The translations under genes and the position numbers were made by a program. Of a stretch of 37,620 nt of DNA, positions 27,347 to 37,620 are shown one piece after another. Source of the DNA: an uncultured Mycoplasmataceae bacterium (lineage in GTDB: Bacteria > Bacillota_I > Bacilli_A > Mycoplasmatales > Hepatoplasmataceae); assembly GCA_947313745.1 (NCBI GenBank), contig CAMZNG010000020.1, positions 1 to 37,620 of the forward strand, given 5' to 3'. How positions within the stretch are numbered: position 1 is the first letter of the stretch; every line of letters starts with the position of its first letter. A model generated the notes under the pieces. It was not told the origin of the DNA and did not search any database. It saw only the letters and a list, made by a program, of their open reading frames with translations.

Positions 27347-29428
27347 TTATTCAATAACTTTATAACTTTTGTGTCCCAATAGAATCTCTTGATTCTTTCC
27401 ATCATTAAATTTAACAGTTATAAACTCACCATCATTATCAATGATTTTTCCTTTGCCAAATAAATTATGATAAACATTATTTCCAATCTTAGATTGACTT
27501 ATTTTCTCATTGAGGTTTTGTTTGAGATTAAGTATTTGGTCAAGACTTTCATTATTATAATTATAAGTGTTTATAGATAATATTTCATCAATAAATCTTG
27601 ATTGTACTATTTCTCTATTATAATTTGTAAATCCATTACTTGTTGTAATAAGAAGATTGTCCATTGCTCTTGTCATTGCAACATATGCAACTCTTCTTTC
27701 TTCTTCAATTTTATTGTTCTCAATTGCTTGGTTTGAAGGAAGATGTCCCTCTGTCATTGAATAAATAAAAACAATAGGAAATTCAGTTCCTTTTGATGCG
27801 TGTGCAGTTATTATGTTTATTTCTCCATTCTCTGTTGTTTTATCAGAAGATGAGGAAAGTATTGATTTATTATGGAATTCAATAATTTTTTCTGTAATAG
27901 ATTTTTTATTTTTAACACAAATAGCAGCATCAATTATTTTTAATGTTTCTTTAATATTTTGTTTTCTATTTGGTTCATCAAATAACCTTTCAATATATTT
28001 AATGTTTTCTAGATATTCTTCCATAACAATTAGTGGTCTTTCTCCGTTTTGAATCGCAGAGATCATTATATTAGTATATCCAATTCATTCTTTAATACTG
28101 GCCATTTGTAAATCAATATTTTCATTCATATACTCTCAAATGGTTTGGTTAGCTTCTGAAGAATTTAATTTTGCCTCTATTATTTTCTTTGGTCCAAATT
28201 TCTTTGGAGGAACATTTATTATATCTAAAAGGTTTGAGTCAGATTGTCTTGCTGCAAATAATAAAAACTTCATTGTTTGCCTTACTTCCGCTCTATCAAA
28301 AAACTTCATTGCACCAATAACTCTATAAGGAATATTTTGGTGATTTAAAGCCGTTTCAATAGGCCTTGTTTTATATGAGGATCTTATTATAATTGCAATA
28401 TCTTGATACTCATAACCATTTCTTATGAATTTATTAATCTTGTTAGTTATTGCAAATGCTTCTTCAAAGTCATTTTCTTTTTCAATAATTTCTATTGAAG
28501 AACCATTTTCTTTGTGGGGTTTTGAGAAGAAGTCACTTACTCTATTTTTATTATTTCTTATTAGGTTATTTGATGCATTAATTATTTCTTCTGTAGATCT
28601 ATAATTAGTATCTAATAATATTGTTTTTGTATCTGGAAATCATTTTGAAAAATTATTAATTAAATCTATGTTTGCTCCCCTTCATGAATATATATTTTGA
28701 TCAGGGTCTCCTACAACAGTGATGTTTGAATCACTATTTGTTATTGCTTTGATTATTTCAAATTGAACATTGTTTGTATCTTGAAATTCATCTATAAATA
28801 CATATTTATATTTATTCTTTCATTTTTCAGCTATTTGACTATTTGAAATAAGTAATTTTTTAACTTCAATTAACAAATCATTAAAATCTAATTGTCCGTT
28901 AGCTTTTTTTTCTTCATTAAATCTTTTTCAGAGTTTTGAAATCATAATATGCGAAGAATTTTTTGATATCTCCATTTCTTTAAGATTTAACTCTTCTCTT
29001 GCAATCTTATCAAATGCATTTATAACTTCTTTTTTTTCTAATAAAGAATCATCATTTTCCTTTAAAAGATTTTTAACTTTATTTCCAACATCTGTCATAT
29101 CTAATATCGAAAAGTCTTTTGTCATTCCGATTTCTTCTGCTTCATTTCTTAAAAAGAAATTACATCATCCATGATAAGTAAAAATATTTTTTGGTTCTCT
29201 ATTTATTATTTCCCTTACTCTTTCTCTAATTTCGTTTGAAGCTTTATTAGTAAAAGTAATTGTTAATATTTCGTCTTGGTTTGCTAGTCCATTTTTTAAT
29301 ATATAGGCAATTTTTGAAACAATAGTTCTTGTTTTCCCTGAACCTGGACCTGCAACAATTCTCAATGGTCCTTTAATATGATTAACTGCTTCTTCTTGTT
29401 TTAAATTAAGATTTATATTTTTAGACAT
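27347..29428 (-). CDS. pcrA: UvrD/PcrA-type DNA helicase
   Basis: The 693-residue superfamily 1A 3'-5' helicase acts in nucleotide excision repair, replication and removal of proteins from DNA. Motifs: Q-motif NLKQEEAVNHIKG, Walker A GPGSGKTRT, TITFTNKASNEIRERV (Ia), VVGDPDQNIYSWRGAN (II/III), NYRST (IV), TAHASKGTEFPIVF (V), and RRVAYVAMTRAM (VI). The C terminus (VYHNLFGKGKIIDND...) is the Tudor-like domain by which PcrA/UvrD binds RNA polymerase. The start is Met at 29428 with AAGGA 11 nt upstream; an in-frame GTG nine bases earlier is too close to that site. It overlaps the RDD gene by 8 bp. Many Trp are TGA. Confidence 0.95.
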
Positions 29429-30146
29429 TTTCTTCACTTTCCTTAATGTTCTTTATACTTGAAATATCTACAATAGCTATTCCTAATTTCTTATCATTAA
29501 TTCCAATATTTTTTGGCGAAGCAATAATTGATATTGAAATGCCTATAAAAATAAATACCTCAATTCTACTAATAATCATCGATATAAAATTTACAATTGA
29601 TTGTCACATATAAACTTTTTTAATCCCATCAACACCATTTGGAAGTACATTAAATAAGAAATCAAATATTCCTTTTTTGTATTCTTCATTTTGCTTTAAA
29701 TAAGAAGCAAATAAATTTTTTGCTTCAATTCCAGAGATTAATTGTAGAACTATCGGTAATATATAAAATATTGAGATTGGCAATTCCCTAATAAGAATTA
29801 CCTTTGAAATATTTTTATTCTCTATGTTTAAAATTTTTATCTTAAGAATTTTCTTCCCAATTGATTGTCCAGGGTTTTTCTTATTTATAATTGGATAAAT
29901 AACCATTGTAAAAATAATTCCAATCATTGCAAGAATCCCACTTAAAAGAAACTCTCAATTTCATGGTTGTGGATATCAATTATCAGTTTGTAAATTAACA
30001 ACAAAATAAATAAATGACATTATTATCGGAATAAAAAGTGCAATAGAAAAATCAAGTATTCTTGCTATAAATCTTTTTATAAAAGAAGCTTTATATATTA
30101 CTTGATCATCATTTATTTTGAAGTTAATTTCATTTTTATTTTCCAT
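29421..30146 (-). CDS. RDD family membrane protein
   Basis: The 241-residue protein begins with a polar stretch, followed by FIKRFIARILDFSIALFIPI, where the Arg and Asp of the RDD motif sit in the first membrane helix. A second helix (GILAMIGIIFTMVIYPII), the loop NKKNPGQSIGKKILKIKI, which is highly typical of RDD proteins, and two more membrane segments follow. RDD proteins are poorly characterised; some have been linked to ion (Na+/H+) transport. Trp residues are TGA in the DNWYPQPWNWEF loop. It lies 4 nt after folD and overlaps pcrA by 8 bp. Confidence 0.85.
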
Positions 30147-30150
30147 AATT

Positions 30151-30981
30151 TTATTTAAGTTTATGACATAGAAGTGTATTTCTTAATAACAGTGCAACAG
30201 TCATTGGACCAGTTCCTCCAACTATTGGTGTAATGTATGATGCTTTTTCAAGCATCATATCATATTCAACATCTCCATGAATACCACTTTCATCTTTTGT
30301 TATCCCTATGTTTATAATAATTACACCTTCTTTAATATGTTCATTTTTAATTAAATGTTTCTTTCCAACTGCGGCTACAAGAATATCGGCTTTCTCAGTG
30401 TGTTCAAAAATATCTTTTGTATTTTCGTTACACATTGTGACTGTTGATTTCTTATTTAGAAATAATTTAGATAATGGCTTTCCACTTATTTCTCCAGTTC
30501 CAACAATTACAACATGTCTTCCTTTTAAATTTAATCTTGCCTCCTTTAGAAGTTCCATTACTCCCAATGCAGTAGGAGGAATTAATTCTGCTCTATCGAT
30601 ATCAAGCAATCCTTTATTTAATGGATGAAAACCATCAACATCTTTTCAAGGTGCAATTGATTGAGATATTAATTCCTTATCAATATTTTCTGGCAAAGGT
30701 AATTGAACCATAATTCCATCAATATTATTATTTATATTCATTTCATTTATTTTTTCGACAATTTTCATTGTTGTAATACCCTCTTTAAATTTAAGATGAG
30801 TAAAAATAAATCCAAGTTCCTTTGCTTTAGAAGATTTATGTTTTATATAAAGTGTAGACTCATTATTGTCGCCAACTTGAATGGCGACTAAATGGGGATG
30901 TGTTCCTAATTTTTGAATTTCTTCTTTTGTCTTTTTATTTATTTTTTCAGATAATGTTGTTCCGTTTAGTATTTTTGCCAT
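30151..30981 (-). CDS. folD: Methylenetetrahydrofolate dehydrogenase/cyclohydrolase FolD
   Basis: The 276-residue bifunctional enzyme interconverts 5,10-methylene- and 10-formyl-tetrahydrofolate, feeding formyl groups to initiator tRNA; peptide deformylase in this window removes them later. The start is ATG 30981 (MAKILNGTTLSEKI), with GGAAA upstream. Motifs: TLYIKHKSSKAKELG with the YxxxK catalytic Lys, DGIMVQLPLP, WKDVDGFHP (Trp is TGA), PPTALGVMELL (family PCTPxG; here the Cys is replaced by Pro), VIVGTGEISGKPL for NADP, and IVGGTGPMTVALLLRNT. It begins 1 nt after the tsaD stop. Confidence 0.94.
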
Positions 30982-30982
30982 T

Positions 30983-31963
30983 TTATATTTCCATTCTTGA
31001 ATTTGCATCCATTTCTAGATTTCCTTCTTTAATTATATCTTCTTGAATTTTTATTGAAGCTAAATATCCAATCATTGCTGCGTTATCTCCTGTGTAATTA
31101 ATTTTTGGAAGATGCAATATTATATTATCAATTGATTTTAGTTCGCTACGTAGTAAAGAATTTGCCGAAACTCCTCCACCAATAATTACATCATCAATCT
31201 TAAATTCGGCCATTGCTTTTTCAACTTTTTTTATTAATTGTCTTATTGCTGATTCTTGAAAGCCTTTCATTAAAGATTCTTTGTTAAAATTTTTTTTTGC
31301 CTTTAATGAAACAAATGATTTTAGTCCAGAATAAGAAAAATCATATTTTTCAAGATTTGTTAAAGGAGATTTTTCAGCTTTCTTTTTTGTCTCATTATAT
31401 ATTTTATCTATTGTTGGACCACCAGGATATTTTAATCCTAATATCTTCGCAACTTTATCATATGCTTCACCTACAGAATCATCTCTAGTTTTTCCTAGTA
31501 AATTAAATTTTCATCCATCTTTTATTAATATTTGAGTATGACCACCAGAGACTATTAATACAATTGCTTTTTTAGGAATGAATTTTGCCTCCATATTTAT
31601 AAAAGGAGAAAATGCATGCGCCTCAATATGATTGATTCCATAAACTGGAATATCAAGAACTAAAGAAAGTGTTTTTGCAATTGTTATTCCTATTTGTAAA
31701 GTGTTAACTAATCCAGGACCAACAGTCACTGCAATTCTATCCATATCTTTCAAGGTCTTCCCGGAATCCTTGATTGCTATTTCAATTAAGTTAAATATAA
31801 ATTTTGAATGAAGTCTACTTGCAACCTCAGGAATAACTCCTCCGAATTTCTCATGGGTTTTTATTTGCGAAAATGTTTTTAAAGAAATTAATTCAATTCC
31901 TTCATGGACAGAAATTGATGTATCATCACATGATGTTTCAATTGCAAGAGTATATTTATTCAT
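30983..31963 (-). CDS. tsaD: tRNA N6-threonylcarbamoyltransferase TsaD
   Basis: The 326-residue Kae1/TsaD enzyme transfers the threonylcarbamoyl group to A37 of ANN-reading tRNAs. It has the ASKHA-fold start YTLAIETSCDDTS, the iron/zinc ligands in NHIEAH (His112, His116), VSGGHTQILI, the glycine-rich PGGPTIDK and YSGLKS segments, IGGGVSANSLLR, and TGDNAAMIGYL with the final Asp ligand. One TGA Trp splits the frame after KDG. Its partners TsaB and TsaE are encoded upstream on the same strand, separated only by asnS. TsaC was not found in the window. Confidence 0.95.
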
Positions 31964-31964
31964 A

Positions 31965-33305
31965 TTAAAAATTTAATTTCCCTGTTGTTCTAGGAAATGC
32001 TGTTACATCCCTAATGTTTTCAACACCAGTTAATAACATAACCATCCTTTCGAAACCAAGTCCATATCCTGTTGATTTAGCATATCCATTTTTTCTTAAA
32101 TTAATATACCATTCTAGTTCTGATAAATCTTGTTTCTTCTCTTTTATTACTTTTGTTAAAATATCAAATCTATCTTCTCTTTGTGAACCACCAATTATTT
32201 CTCCAATTTCTGGAACTATTAAATCATATCCCCTAACAGTTCCATCTTCATTTTTATACATATAAAATGATTTTATTTCTGCAGGATAATCATATATATA
32301 AACTGGCGATTTAAAATGAATACCTGCAAGATATTTTTCATGTTCTGTCGCAAGATCAATTCCAAATTCAATCTTTGAATTTTCAAATTTTGTTCCGCTT
32401 TTTTTTGCTTCTTGAAGAATTTTAATTGCATCTCTATATGAAGTTTTCTTTAGTTTTGAATTAACTATTGATGTTAAATATTCAATTAAATTCTTCTTAT
32501 TGTTTTTTTGTAGAAATTCTAATTCATCTTTATTTTTATCAAGAGTTTTTTTAATTATAAATTTAAGCATTTCTCAACCTGTATCCATCATTTCATTATA
32601 ATCAGTAAAAGATGCTTCAGGCTCAACCATTCAAAATTCTGATGCATGTCTAGTTGTATGAGAGTTTTCTGCTCTAAAAGTTGGTCCAAAAGTATAAACC
32701 TTCTTTAGGGCTTGTGCATAACATTCTGCATGCAGTTGCCCTGAGACTGTCAATGTCGCTTGTTTATCATAAAAGGTTCCATCCTTTACAGAAACTAAAA
32801 ACGACTCTCCTGCTCCTTCTGCATCGTTCCCTGTTATGATTGGTGTATTAATTAAAGAGTATCCTTCATTATTAAAAAACTCATGAATAGCAAAAGATGC
32901 TGTTGATCTTATTTTCATTATTGATTGAAACATTTTTGTCTTGCTTCTTAAATGTGCATTATCTCTTAGGAATTCTAGTCCATGTTCTTTTTTTCCAATT
33001 GGAAAATTTTCCTCGGTTTCATTTTTTTCAATAACTTTATCAACAAGTATCTCAATATCATTTTTTCCATCTTTTAAAATTCCAGAAATAACTATTGATG
33101 AAAATAATGGCAAGCTTGATAGAGTGTTATAAATTTCTTTATTTTCAGCTTTATAAATTAATTGAATTCCGTGAAGGTTAGTTCCATCTGTCAATTCAAT
33201 AAAACCTATATTTTTTGAAGGTCTATTAAATCTAACCCAACCCTCAACTTGAACTTTTTTTTCAATTAATTTCTTCTTATCACTATATATTTTTACTATT
33301 TCCAT
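31965..33305 (-). CDS. asnS: Asparaginyl-tRNA synthetase
   Basis: The 446-residue class IIb synthetase charges tRNA-Asn, so this cell does not depend on the amidotransferase route for Asn-tRNA. An OB-fold anticodon-binding domain opens the protein (KVQVEGWVRFNRPSKNIGFIELTDG), followed by the catalytic core with TVSGQLHAECYA, motif 2 FGPTFRAENSHTTRHASEF, EIIGGSQREDR and motif 3 GYGLGFERMVML. AFPRTTGKLNF at the end is the AsnRS form; AspRS has different residues here. Trp codons include both UGG (in VEGWVR) and UGA. It lies 9 nt after tsaB and 1 nt before tsaD. Confidence 0.95.
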
Positions 33306-33314
33306 GTCTTCTCC

Positions 33315-33860
33315 TTAAAAATTTCTTAAATATTCTATATTTACTTTATCTAAATTATCTAATAATTTAAAACTATTATTCTTTATTTTTTTCATTAATT
33401 TTTCTTTTGTAAAATTGTCATATCCAAAATTAACTTCATCCTTTTTTATTTTTTCAAATTCACTTATTATTTTTACCTTTTTAAAGACTCTTTTCTTATC
33501 TTTAAGATAGAACTTATTTTTACCAAAAGGTATTGCCGTATATCTTTTTTCTTTGTCATCAATTAAGTTAAATGTATTTATTGTATAAATTTTATTTACA
33601 GGATTAACTAGATTAATAGTTCTTACTATATTTAGTGCAACTTTTACTCCGGTAAAAGATCCAGGTCCTATTGTAATCATATATTCGTTTATGTCATTTA
33701 GATTAACTTTATTTTTATCAACAAATTTCTTAATCATTGAAATTGAATTTTTAATCATATCATTGTTAGTATCTTTCATTAAAAAATCAATGATTGAATT
33801 TTCATCATTAACAATCGCTAAAATAAATTTCTTATTTGATGTATCAATAAATAATTTCAT
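33315..33860 (-). CDS. tsaB: t6A synthesis scaffold protein TsaB
   Basis: The 181-residue protein is a shortened paralogue of TsaD that lacks metal ligands and forms the TsaB-TsaD-TsaE complex making t6A37 on tRNA. It starts MKLFIDTSNKKFILAIVND (family LxIDTS) and has the signature MITIGPGSFTGVKVALNIVR. The rest is diverged and short; typical TsaB proteins are about 220-230 residues, so part of the C-terminal region is reduced, as in other mollicutes. It begins 1 nt after tsaE, which supports the assignment. Confidence 0.9.
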   Translation of the reverse strand: MKLFIDTSNKKFILAIVNDENSIIDFLMKDTNNDMIKNSISMIKKFVDKNKVNLNDINEYMITIGPGSFTGVKVALNIVRTINLVNPVNKIYTINTFNLIDDKEKRYTAIPFGKNKFYLKDKKRVFKKVKIISEFEKIKKDEVNFGYDNFTKEKLMKKIKNNSFKLLDNLDKVNIEYLRNF

Positions 33861-33861
33861 T

Positions 33862-34278
33862 TTATTTTAAAATAACTTTAATCTCCCTTTTATCTTCTTT
33901 ATTATTTTTTATATTAATGATTAATGTATTTTTAATTGTTGGGATTTTTTCTCCTCATTCAATTACAACTAAATTATTTTCTAAATCTTCTGTAATGAAT
34001 GATAAAAATTCCTTGGTTCTCATTTTTTTTACTAAAAATAAATCATAATGAATGAGTCCTTTGTATTCGATTTTATATCCAAATGTTGGAGAAGTAATAT
34101 TTTCTTTTATCCCCAATTCATTTGCCATCCCCCTAACAAGAACGGTCTTTCCAACTCCAACATTTCCTCTTAGGTTTATAATATTTACTTCCTTTGGCAA
34201 GGATCTTATAATTCTTTTCCCAAGTTCAAATGTTTCTTCTTCTATAGATGTTACTTCATTAAATAATTCTTTTTTCAT
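33862..34278 (-). CDS. tsaE: t6A synthesis ATPase TsaE
   Basis: The 138-residue ATPase is needed for turnover of the TsaBD complex in t6A tRNA modification. It has Walker A RGNVGVGKT near 37-45, the following TVLVRGMANELGI and ITSPTFGYKIEY segments, HYDLFLVKKM (family HxDLYRL), and LVVIEWGEK (Trp is TGA). The start MKKELFNE at 34278 is used because the open frame upstream runs into tRNA-His. The gene begins 14 nt after the tRNA, so it is probably made from a transcript that also carries the tRNA and has to be processed. Confidence 0.92.
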
Positions 34279-34292
34279 AAAAATAAAAAAAA

Positions 34293-34369
34293 TGGGGCGA
34301 GTGACGGGAATCGAACCCGCGTATAACGATACCACAAACCGTCGTGTTAACCCCTTCACCACACTCGCC
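34293..34369 (-). tRNA. trnH: tRNA-His (anticodon GUG)
   Basis: The minus strand folds as a cloverleaf. GCGAGTG pairs with CACTCGC in the acceptor, with an extra G-1 opposite C73, the identity pair of tRNA-His, and an encoded CCA. The anticodon stem ACGGT/ATCGT encloses TTGTGGT, giving anticodon GUG. A -10 element lies just upstream, and tsaE follows 14 nt downstream. Confidence 0.95.
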
Positions 34370-34386
34370 ATAAATTAACCAAATTA

Positions 34387-34392
34387 ATTATA
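34387..34392 (-). promoter_or_regulatory. Promoter -10 element upstream of tRNA-His
   Basis: The minus strand reads TTGGTATAATTAATTTGG, with a perfect TATAAT at 34392-34387. The tRNA 5' end is 18 nt downstream, which places the start of transcription about 10 nt before the tRNA. No good -35 hexamer is seen. It is the best promoter candidate for the dense minus-strand run below it. Confidence 0.6.
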
Positions 34393-34419
34393 CCAATTTA
34401 TTAAAGTTTAATAAGGTTA

Positions 34420-35643
34420 TTATTTATCAATTTTTGCTTTTTCCTTCTCTTCAATCTCTGTAATTTTAAGTTTTGCTTTCTCAATTTTGTTAGTAGCTTG
34501 ATGTTCTTTTGATTCAAGAATTTCTTTTTCTTTTTTAATTTTTTCAATTATTGTTTCTTTTTTCTCAGTTATTTTTTCAGCTTTTTCTTTTTTATAACTA
34601 TCTTTAATTGCAATAATTTCTATTTTTGCTTCTGTAGTAGTTATTTTTTCATTCTCAGCATCAGTTTTAATTTCAGAGATATTTGCTTTCAATTCCTTAT
34701 CAAGTTTCTTTGCTGTTTGTTTTATTTCTTTTTTAATAAATAATCTCTTAATAAATTCTTTTCTTTTTCTTGATTCTATTTTTGCTAATTTTCTATTTTC
34801 TTCCCTGATAATTTTATTATTTTTATCTAGTTCTGCTTTTTTTCTAAAAGCTATTTGTAAACCATTGATAATAAGAGATGTATAAATTGCAACAAATATT
34901 ATTCCTGTGATTGAAATTATTATAACTAAAATTCTTCCAGAAGATTCAACAGGATAAATATCACCATAACCAATTGTCGTCATTGTTACAAACGTGAATC
35001 AAAAAGCATCAAAGAAAGTTTGTATTTTTTGAGGAGATCCTCCAGATCCTCCAAAAACATCAGGATTAACCAATGCAACATTGTAAACTATAACTGATAA
35101 AAATGAAACAGTAATTATTAAAATAATTGTTAGTGTCATGATCATTTTACCTTGTAATTTTATTGAAAATATCATAAATGAAAATCCATTAATAATTTCT
35201 CCTATATATTTAACTCTTTTCAATCTTAAAATTAAATCTGTTAGTGTAAAGAATTTTAATAGTCTTAATGAATTTCATATTGGTAACATAAGAAAATATG
35301 GAAGTATAGCCAAAATACCTATTAAACCCTCTGCTGAAAATGGGAATCTTATTATGGATATTGCTCCTTTTTTATTCCCTTGGTAAAAACCATTAATTAT
35401 GTTAACAATTCACCTTGCAAAAAAGTCGAAAGCAAAAATAGAAAGAAATATTACATCATTATCATAAATTCACTGCGTAACTTTATTATTATAGTTAATT
35501 GTTGAATCTATTACTTCATATGAACTTAATAATGTAACTAGTGATAAAGCAATCAACAAAAGAAAAAAACAGTCATATATCAACGCCATTAATGGTTCCT
35601 TTGATTTTGAGAAAAATTTTATCTTCTTTTCTTTATCTAACAC
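34420..35643 (-). CDS. Voltage-gated-type potassium channel with coiled-coil tail
   Basis: The 407-residue protein starts at GTG 35643 with GGA 6 nt upstream. Segments S1-S4 occupy about 20-145; S4 has spaced basic residues (LRLLKFFTLTDLILRLKRVK). S5, a pore helix and the K+ selectivity filter TMTTIGYGD (about 220-228) follow, then S6 (ILVIIISITGIIFVAIYTSLI). The last ~125 residues are a very charged Lys/Glu-rich coiled coil (for example KAEKITEKKETIIEKIKKEK) unlike usual ligand-binding RCK domains. Trp TGA codons lie in WFTF, ARWIVN and TQWIYD. K+ channels of this type set membrane potential; gating here is unknown. Confidence 0.9.
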
Positions 35644-35665
35644 TTTATTTCCACTCTTAAATATA

Positions 35666-35671
35666 ATTATA
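35666..35671 (-). promoter_or_regulatory. Promoter -10 element upstream of the K+ channel gene
   Basis: The minus strand carries TATAAT at 35671-35666, 22 nt before the GTG start, with TTTTTA 17 bp upstream as a weak -35. The gap between the P-type ATPase stop (35695) and the channel start (35643) is otherwise empty. Confidence 0.45.
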
Positions 35672-35694
35672 CATTTATTATTTGTTAATAAAAA

Positions 35695-37620
35695 CTATAT
35701 TTTTTTATGTTTTAATTTTTTATAAAATTTTTTCTTTCTTTTTGTTAAAAGAGTTGATGCATTTAACATAGCAATCGTATCATTAAAAACCATTGATATT
35801 GCTCCAACGATTGGAGGAATTATTCCAAGTGCTGCTATTGGAATTGCAATCATATTGTATATAATCGCAATAGTAAACCCTCTATTTATTGTAAATAAAG
35901 TTTTCCTTGAAAGAAAAATTGAATATGGAACTAAAGATAAATCTTCTTTGTTTAAGATTATATCTGCAACATCAATAGCTGCATCTGTTCCTTTACCCAT
36001 TGCAATTCCAAGATCTGATTGTGTTAAGGCAACGGTATCATTAATTCCGTCTCCAACAAAAGCAACTATTTTACCATTTTCTTGAAGTTTTTTTATAATA
36101 TTAGATTTATCACTAGGAGAAACTTCGGAATAAACATTTTCATCGTTTATCCCTAATTGTGAAGCAATATTTAAAGCTGTGTCTCTTTGGTCTCCAGTAA
36201 TCATTACAACGTTAATTTTCATTTTTCTTAAAAGAGATAATGATTCTAAGGCTGATTCTTTTATTTCATCTCTTAACTCAACATATCCATAAATACTTTT
36301 TTTATTAAAAACATATATAATCGCTGATCCATTTTTTCTTTTTAAAATTATTTTTTCATCTTCTTTATGTTTAAAATAATCATTTACAAATGAAAGAGAT
36401 CCAATATATATTTCCTTGTCACTGCTTTTAGCAATCATCCCTTTTCCTAATATTTCTTTAGTTTTAACAGATGGTAACTTTATTTTTGAATCATTATAAT
36501 TATTAACGATTGATATTGCCAATGGGTGATTAGATGTTTTCTCAGCCGAGATAAGGATTGGCAGTATATTTTTTGGCACTGTATTTTCTTGAACAATAAA
36601 TTCTCCTTTTGTTAATGTACCTGTTTTATCAAATGATATTGTATCTATTTTTTTTATTGTTTCAAATATGTTTTTTGAATTAAATAGAATCCCCTCTTTC
36701 TTTGAAGTTGAAGATGCTACTAAAATAGATAGTGGAGTTGTCATTGCAAATGAACAAGGACATGAAATAACAAATACTGTTACTGAGGCAAGAACTGCGC
36801 TTGCCATGCTTTCCGGTGAAGTCCCTCCTAATAAATATGTTAATATAAATGTTAGAGTTGCTATCAACATTACTGAGGGAACTAATATTTTTGCAATTTT
36901 ATCTGCAATTTTTTGTGTCTCTGGTTTTGTTGATGAAGCTTCATATACACCTTCAATTATTTTATTTATAAATGAATCACTAAATAATTTTGATACTCTT
37001 ATCTCGATCACTCCATCAGATGCCACAGTACCTCCAAAGACAGATGATCCATTTTTCTTTGTAATTGGCAATGATTCTCCTGTTAAGGAAGATTCATCAA
37101 TTGTTGTTATTCCTTTTATAACAACTCCATCTATTGGTATTATAGATCCAGGTTTAATTAAAATTACATCACCTATTTTAAGTTCGTTTACTGGTGTAAT
37201 TATTTCCTTACCATTTTTTAATAAGATTGCATCCTTAACTTTTAGTGATTCAAGTGAATTCATATCTTTCGTAACTTTATTTGTTAATCATTCTTCAATA
37301 AATCTACCTAAATATATTAATGATAATATTTCTATACATTCATTGAAAAATAAATGATAATCTTCTAGATTATTGTGATGAGTTATAAATATAACAAGCG
37401 AATAAACGTAAGCGATTGTTCCTGAAAGAAATACAAGTATATCTTCAGATATTTTCTTTTTCGAAATTGAAATAATAGTTGACTTAAAGAATGCTAAATC
37501 TATTAATATAATAATAATTGTTGCAGTTACCAATTGATAAGTTTCATTATCAAAGAAGACATTATTTACAAAGGCACTTATTAATGAAAACAAAGTAAAA
37601 ATCAATGCTAAAACAAGTAT
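35695..37620 (-). CDS. P1B-type heavy-metal-transporting ATPase (5' end outside window)
   Basis: The last 641 residues are visible; the N terminus lies beyond the window edge. Motifs: actuator TGES (DESSLTGESLP), ion-binding CPC in a membrane helix (VISCPCSFAMTTPL), phosphorylation site SFDKTGTLTKG, the P1B-specific HP (SNHPLAIS), MITGDQRDTA and hinge VGDGINDTVAL. The CPC motif plus YN in the following helix (IAIIYNMIAIP) fits Cu+ exporters. The last helix (MVFNDTIAMLNAS) lacks the His of Zn/Cd pumps but also differs from the usual MxxSS of CopA, so metal identity is open. Any N-terminal metal-binding domain is outside the window. Confidence 0.9.

Noticed and set aside
33955-34371. A longer tsaE frame beginning in front of the tRNA-His gene.
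   Set aside because: Its first ~30 residues are the reverse reading of the tRNA itself; the ATG at 34278 gives the normal family start.
34420-34800. The Lys/Glu-rich end of the channel gene as a DNA repeat array.
   Set aside because: No repeat unit recurs at DNA level; the apparent periodicity is amino-acid bias of a coiled coil.

Overview
The window is very AT-rich, compact DNA from a mollicute (Mycoplasma-like) bacterium that reads UGA as tryptophan. Nearly every long reading frame is interrupted by in-frame TGA at positions where the protein family has Trp, for example the NAMPT, GMK, RsgA, TyrRS, ProRS, PhoU, PstS, PcrA and TsaD genes. A tRNA-Trp with anticodon UCA lies in the window at 17293-17369. 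All CDS coordinates here were therefore rebuilt with code 4. Gene neighbourhoods such as gmk-PP2C-kinase-rsgA, trpS next to a Cof-type HAD hydrolase, and pstS-fused pstCA-pstB-phoU recall the Mycoplasma genitalium/pneumoniae lineage. Genus and species cannot be fixed from the sequence alone.

Layout. (1) 2-394, plus strand: 3' end of a PIF1-like helicase, convergent with the next block. (2) 387-7844, minus strand: rsmD, coaD, gmk, a PP2C phosphatase, a membrane Ser/Thr kinase, rsgA, an ArdC-like metallopeptidase, a 49-residue phage-like protein, mutM and a NAMPT-type nadV. This joins translation quality control and signalling to CoA, nucleotide and NAD salvage and to DNA repair. (3) 7937-12200, plus strand: def, RNase J, trpS and a HAD phosphatase, closed by a bidirectional terminator. 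(4) 12246-15406, minus strand: M42 aminopeptidase, a DUF948/YtxG-like membrane protein with a Lys-rich tail, a small YtxH-like protein, and tyrS. (5) 15461-17247, plus strand: two tandem DegV fatty-acid-binding proteins and a bidirectional terminator. (6) 34369-17293, minus strand: a 17-kb run of 16 CDS bracketed by tRNA-His and tRNA-Trp, with no gap above 46 nt. It holds tsaE, tsaB, asnS, tsaD, folD, an RDD membrane protein, pcrA, a possible degenerate EAL protein, the phosphate transporter (pstS, fused pstCA, pstB, phoU), proS, two unknown proteins and acpP. (7) 34420-37620, minus strand: a voltage-gated-type K+ channel with a coiled-coil tail, and a P1B metal ATPase running off the window.

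Most content is minimal-genome housekeeping: four aminoacyl-tRNA synthetases, t6A tRNA modification, one-carbon metabolism, phosphate uptake and phospholipid supply. The less ordinary items are: an unknown 357-residue gene that seems to start at AUU inside a hairpin holding its Shine-Dalgarno; PstB with a ~175-residue coiled-coil extension; a possible remnant EAL domain; a stand-alone ArdC-type metallopeptidase beside a phage-like mini-protein; and a TrpRS that contains no tryptophan. No CRISPR array, insertion sequence, rRNA or integrase was seen. No gene-free stretch exceeds 100 nt.
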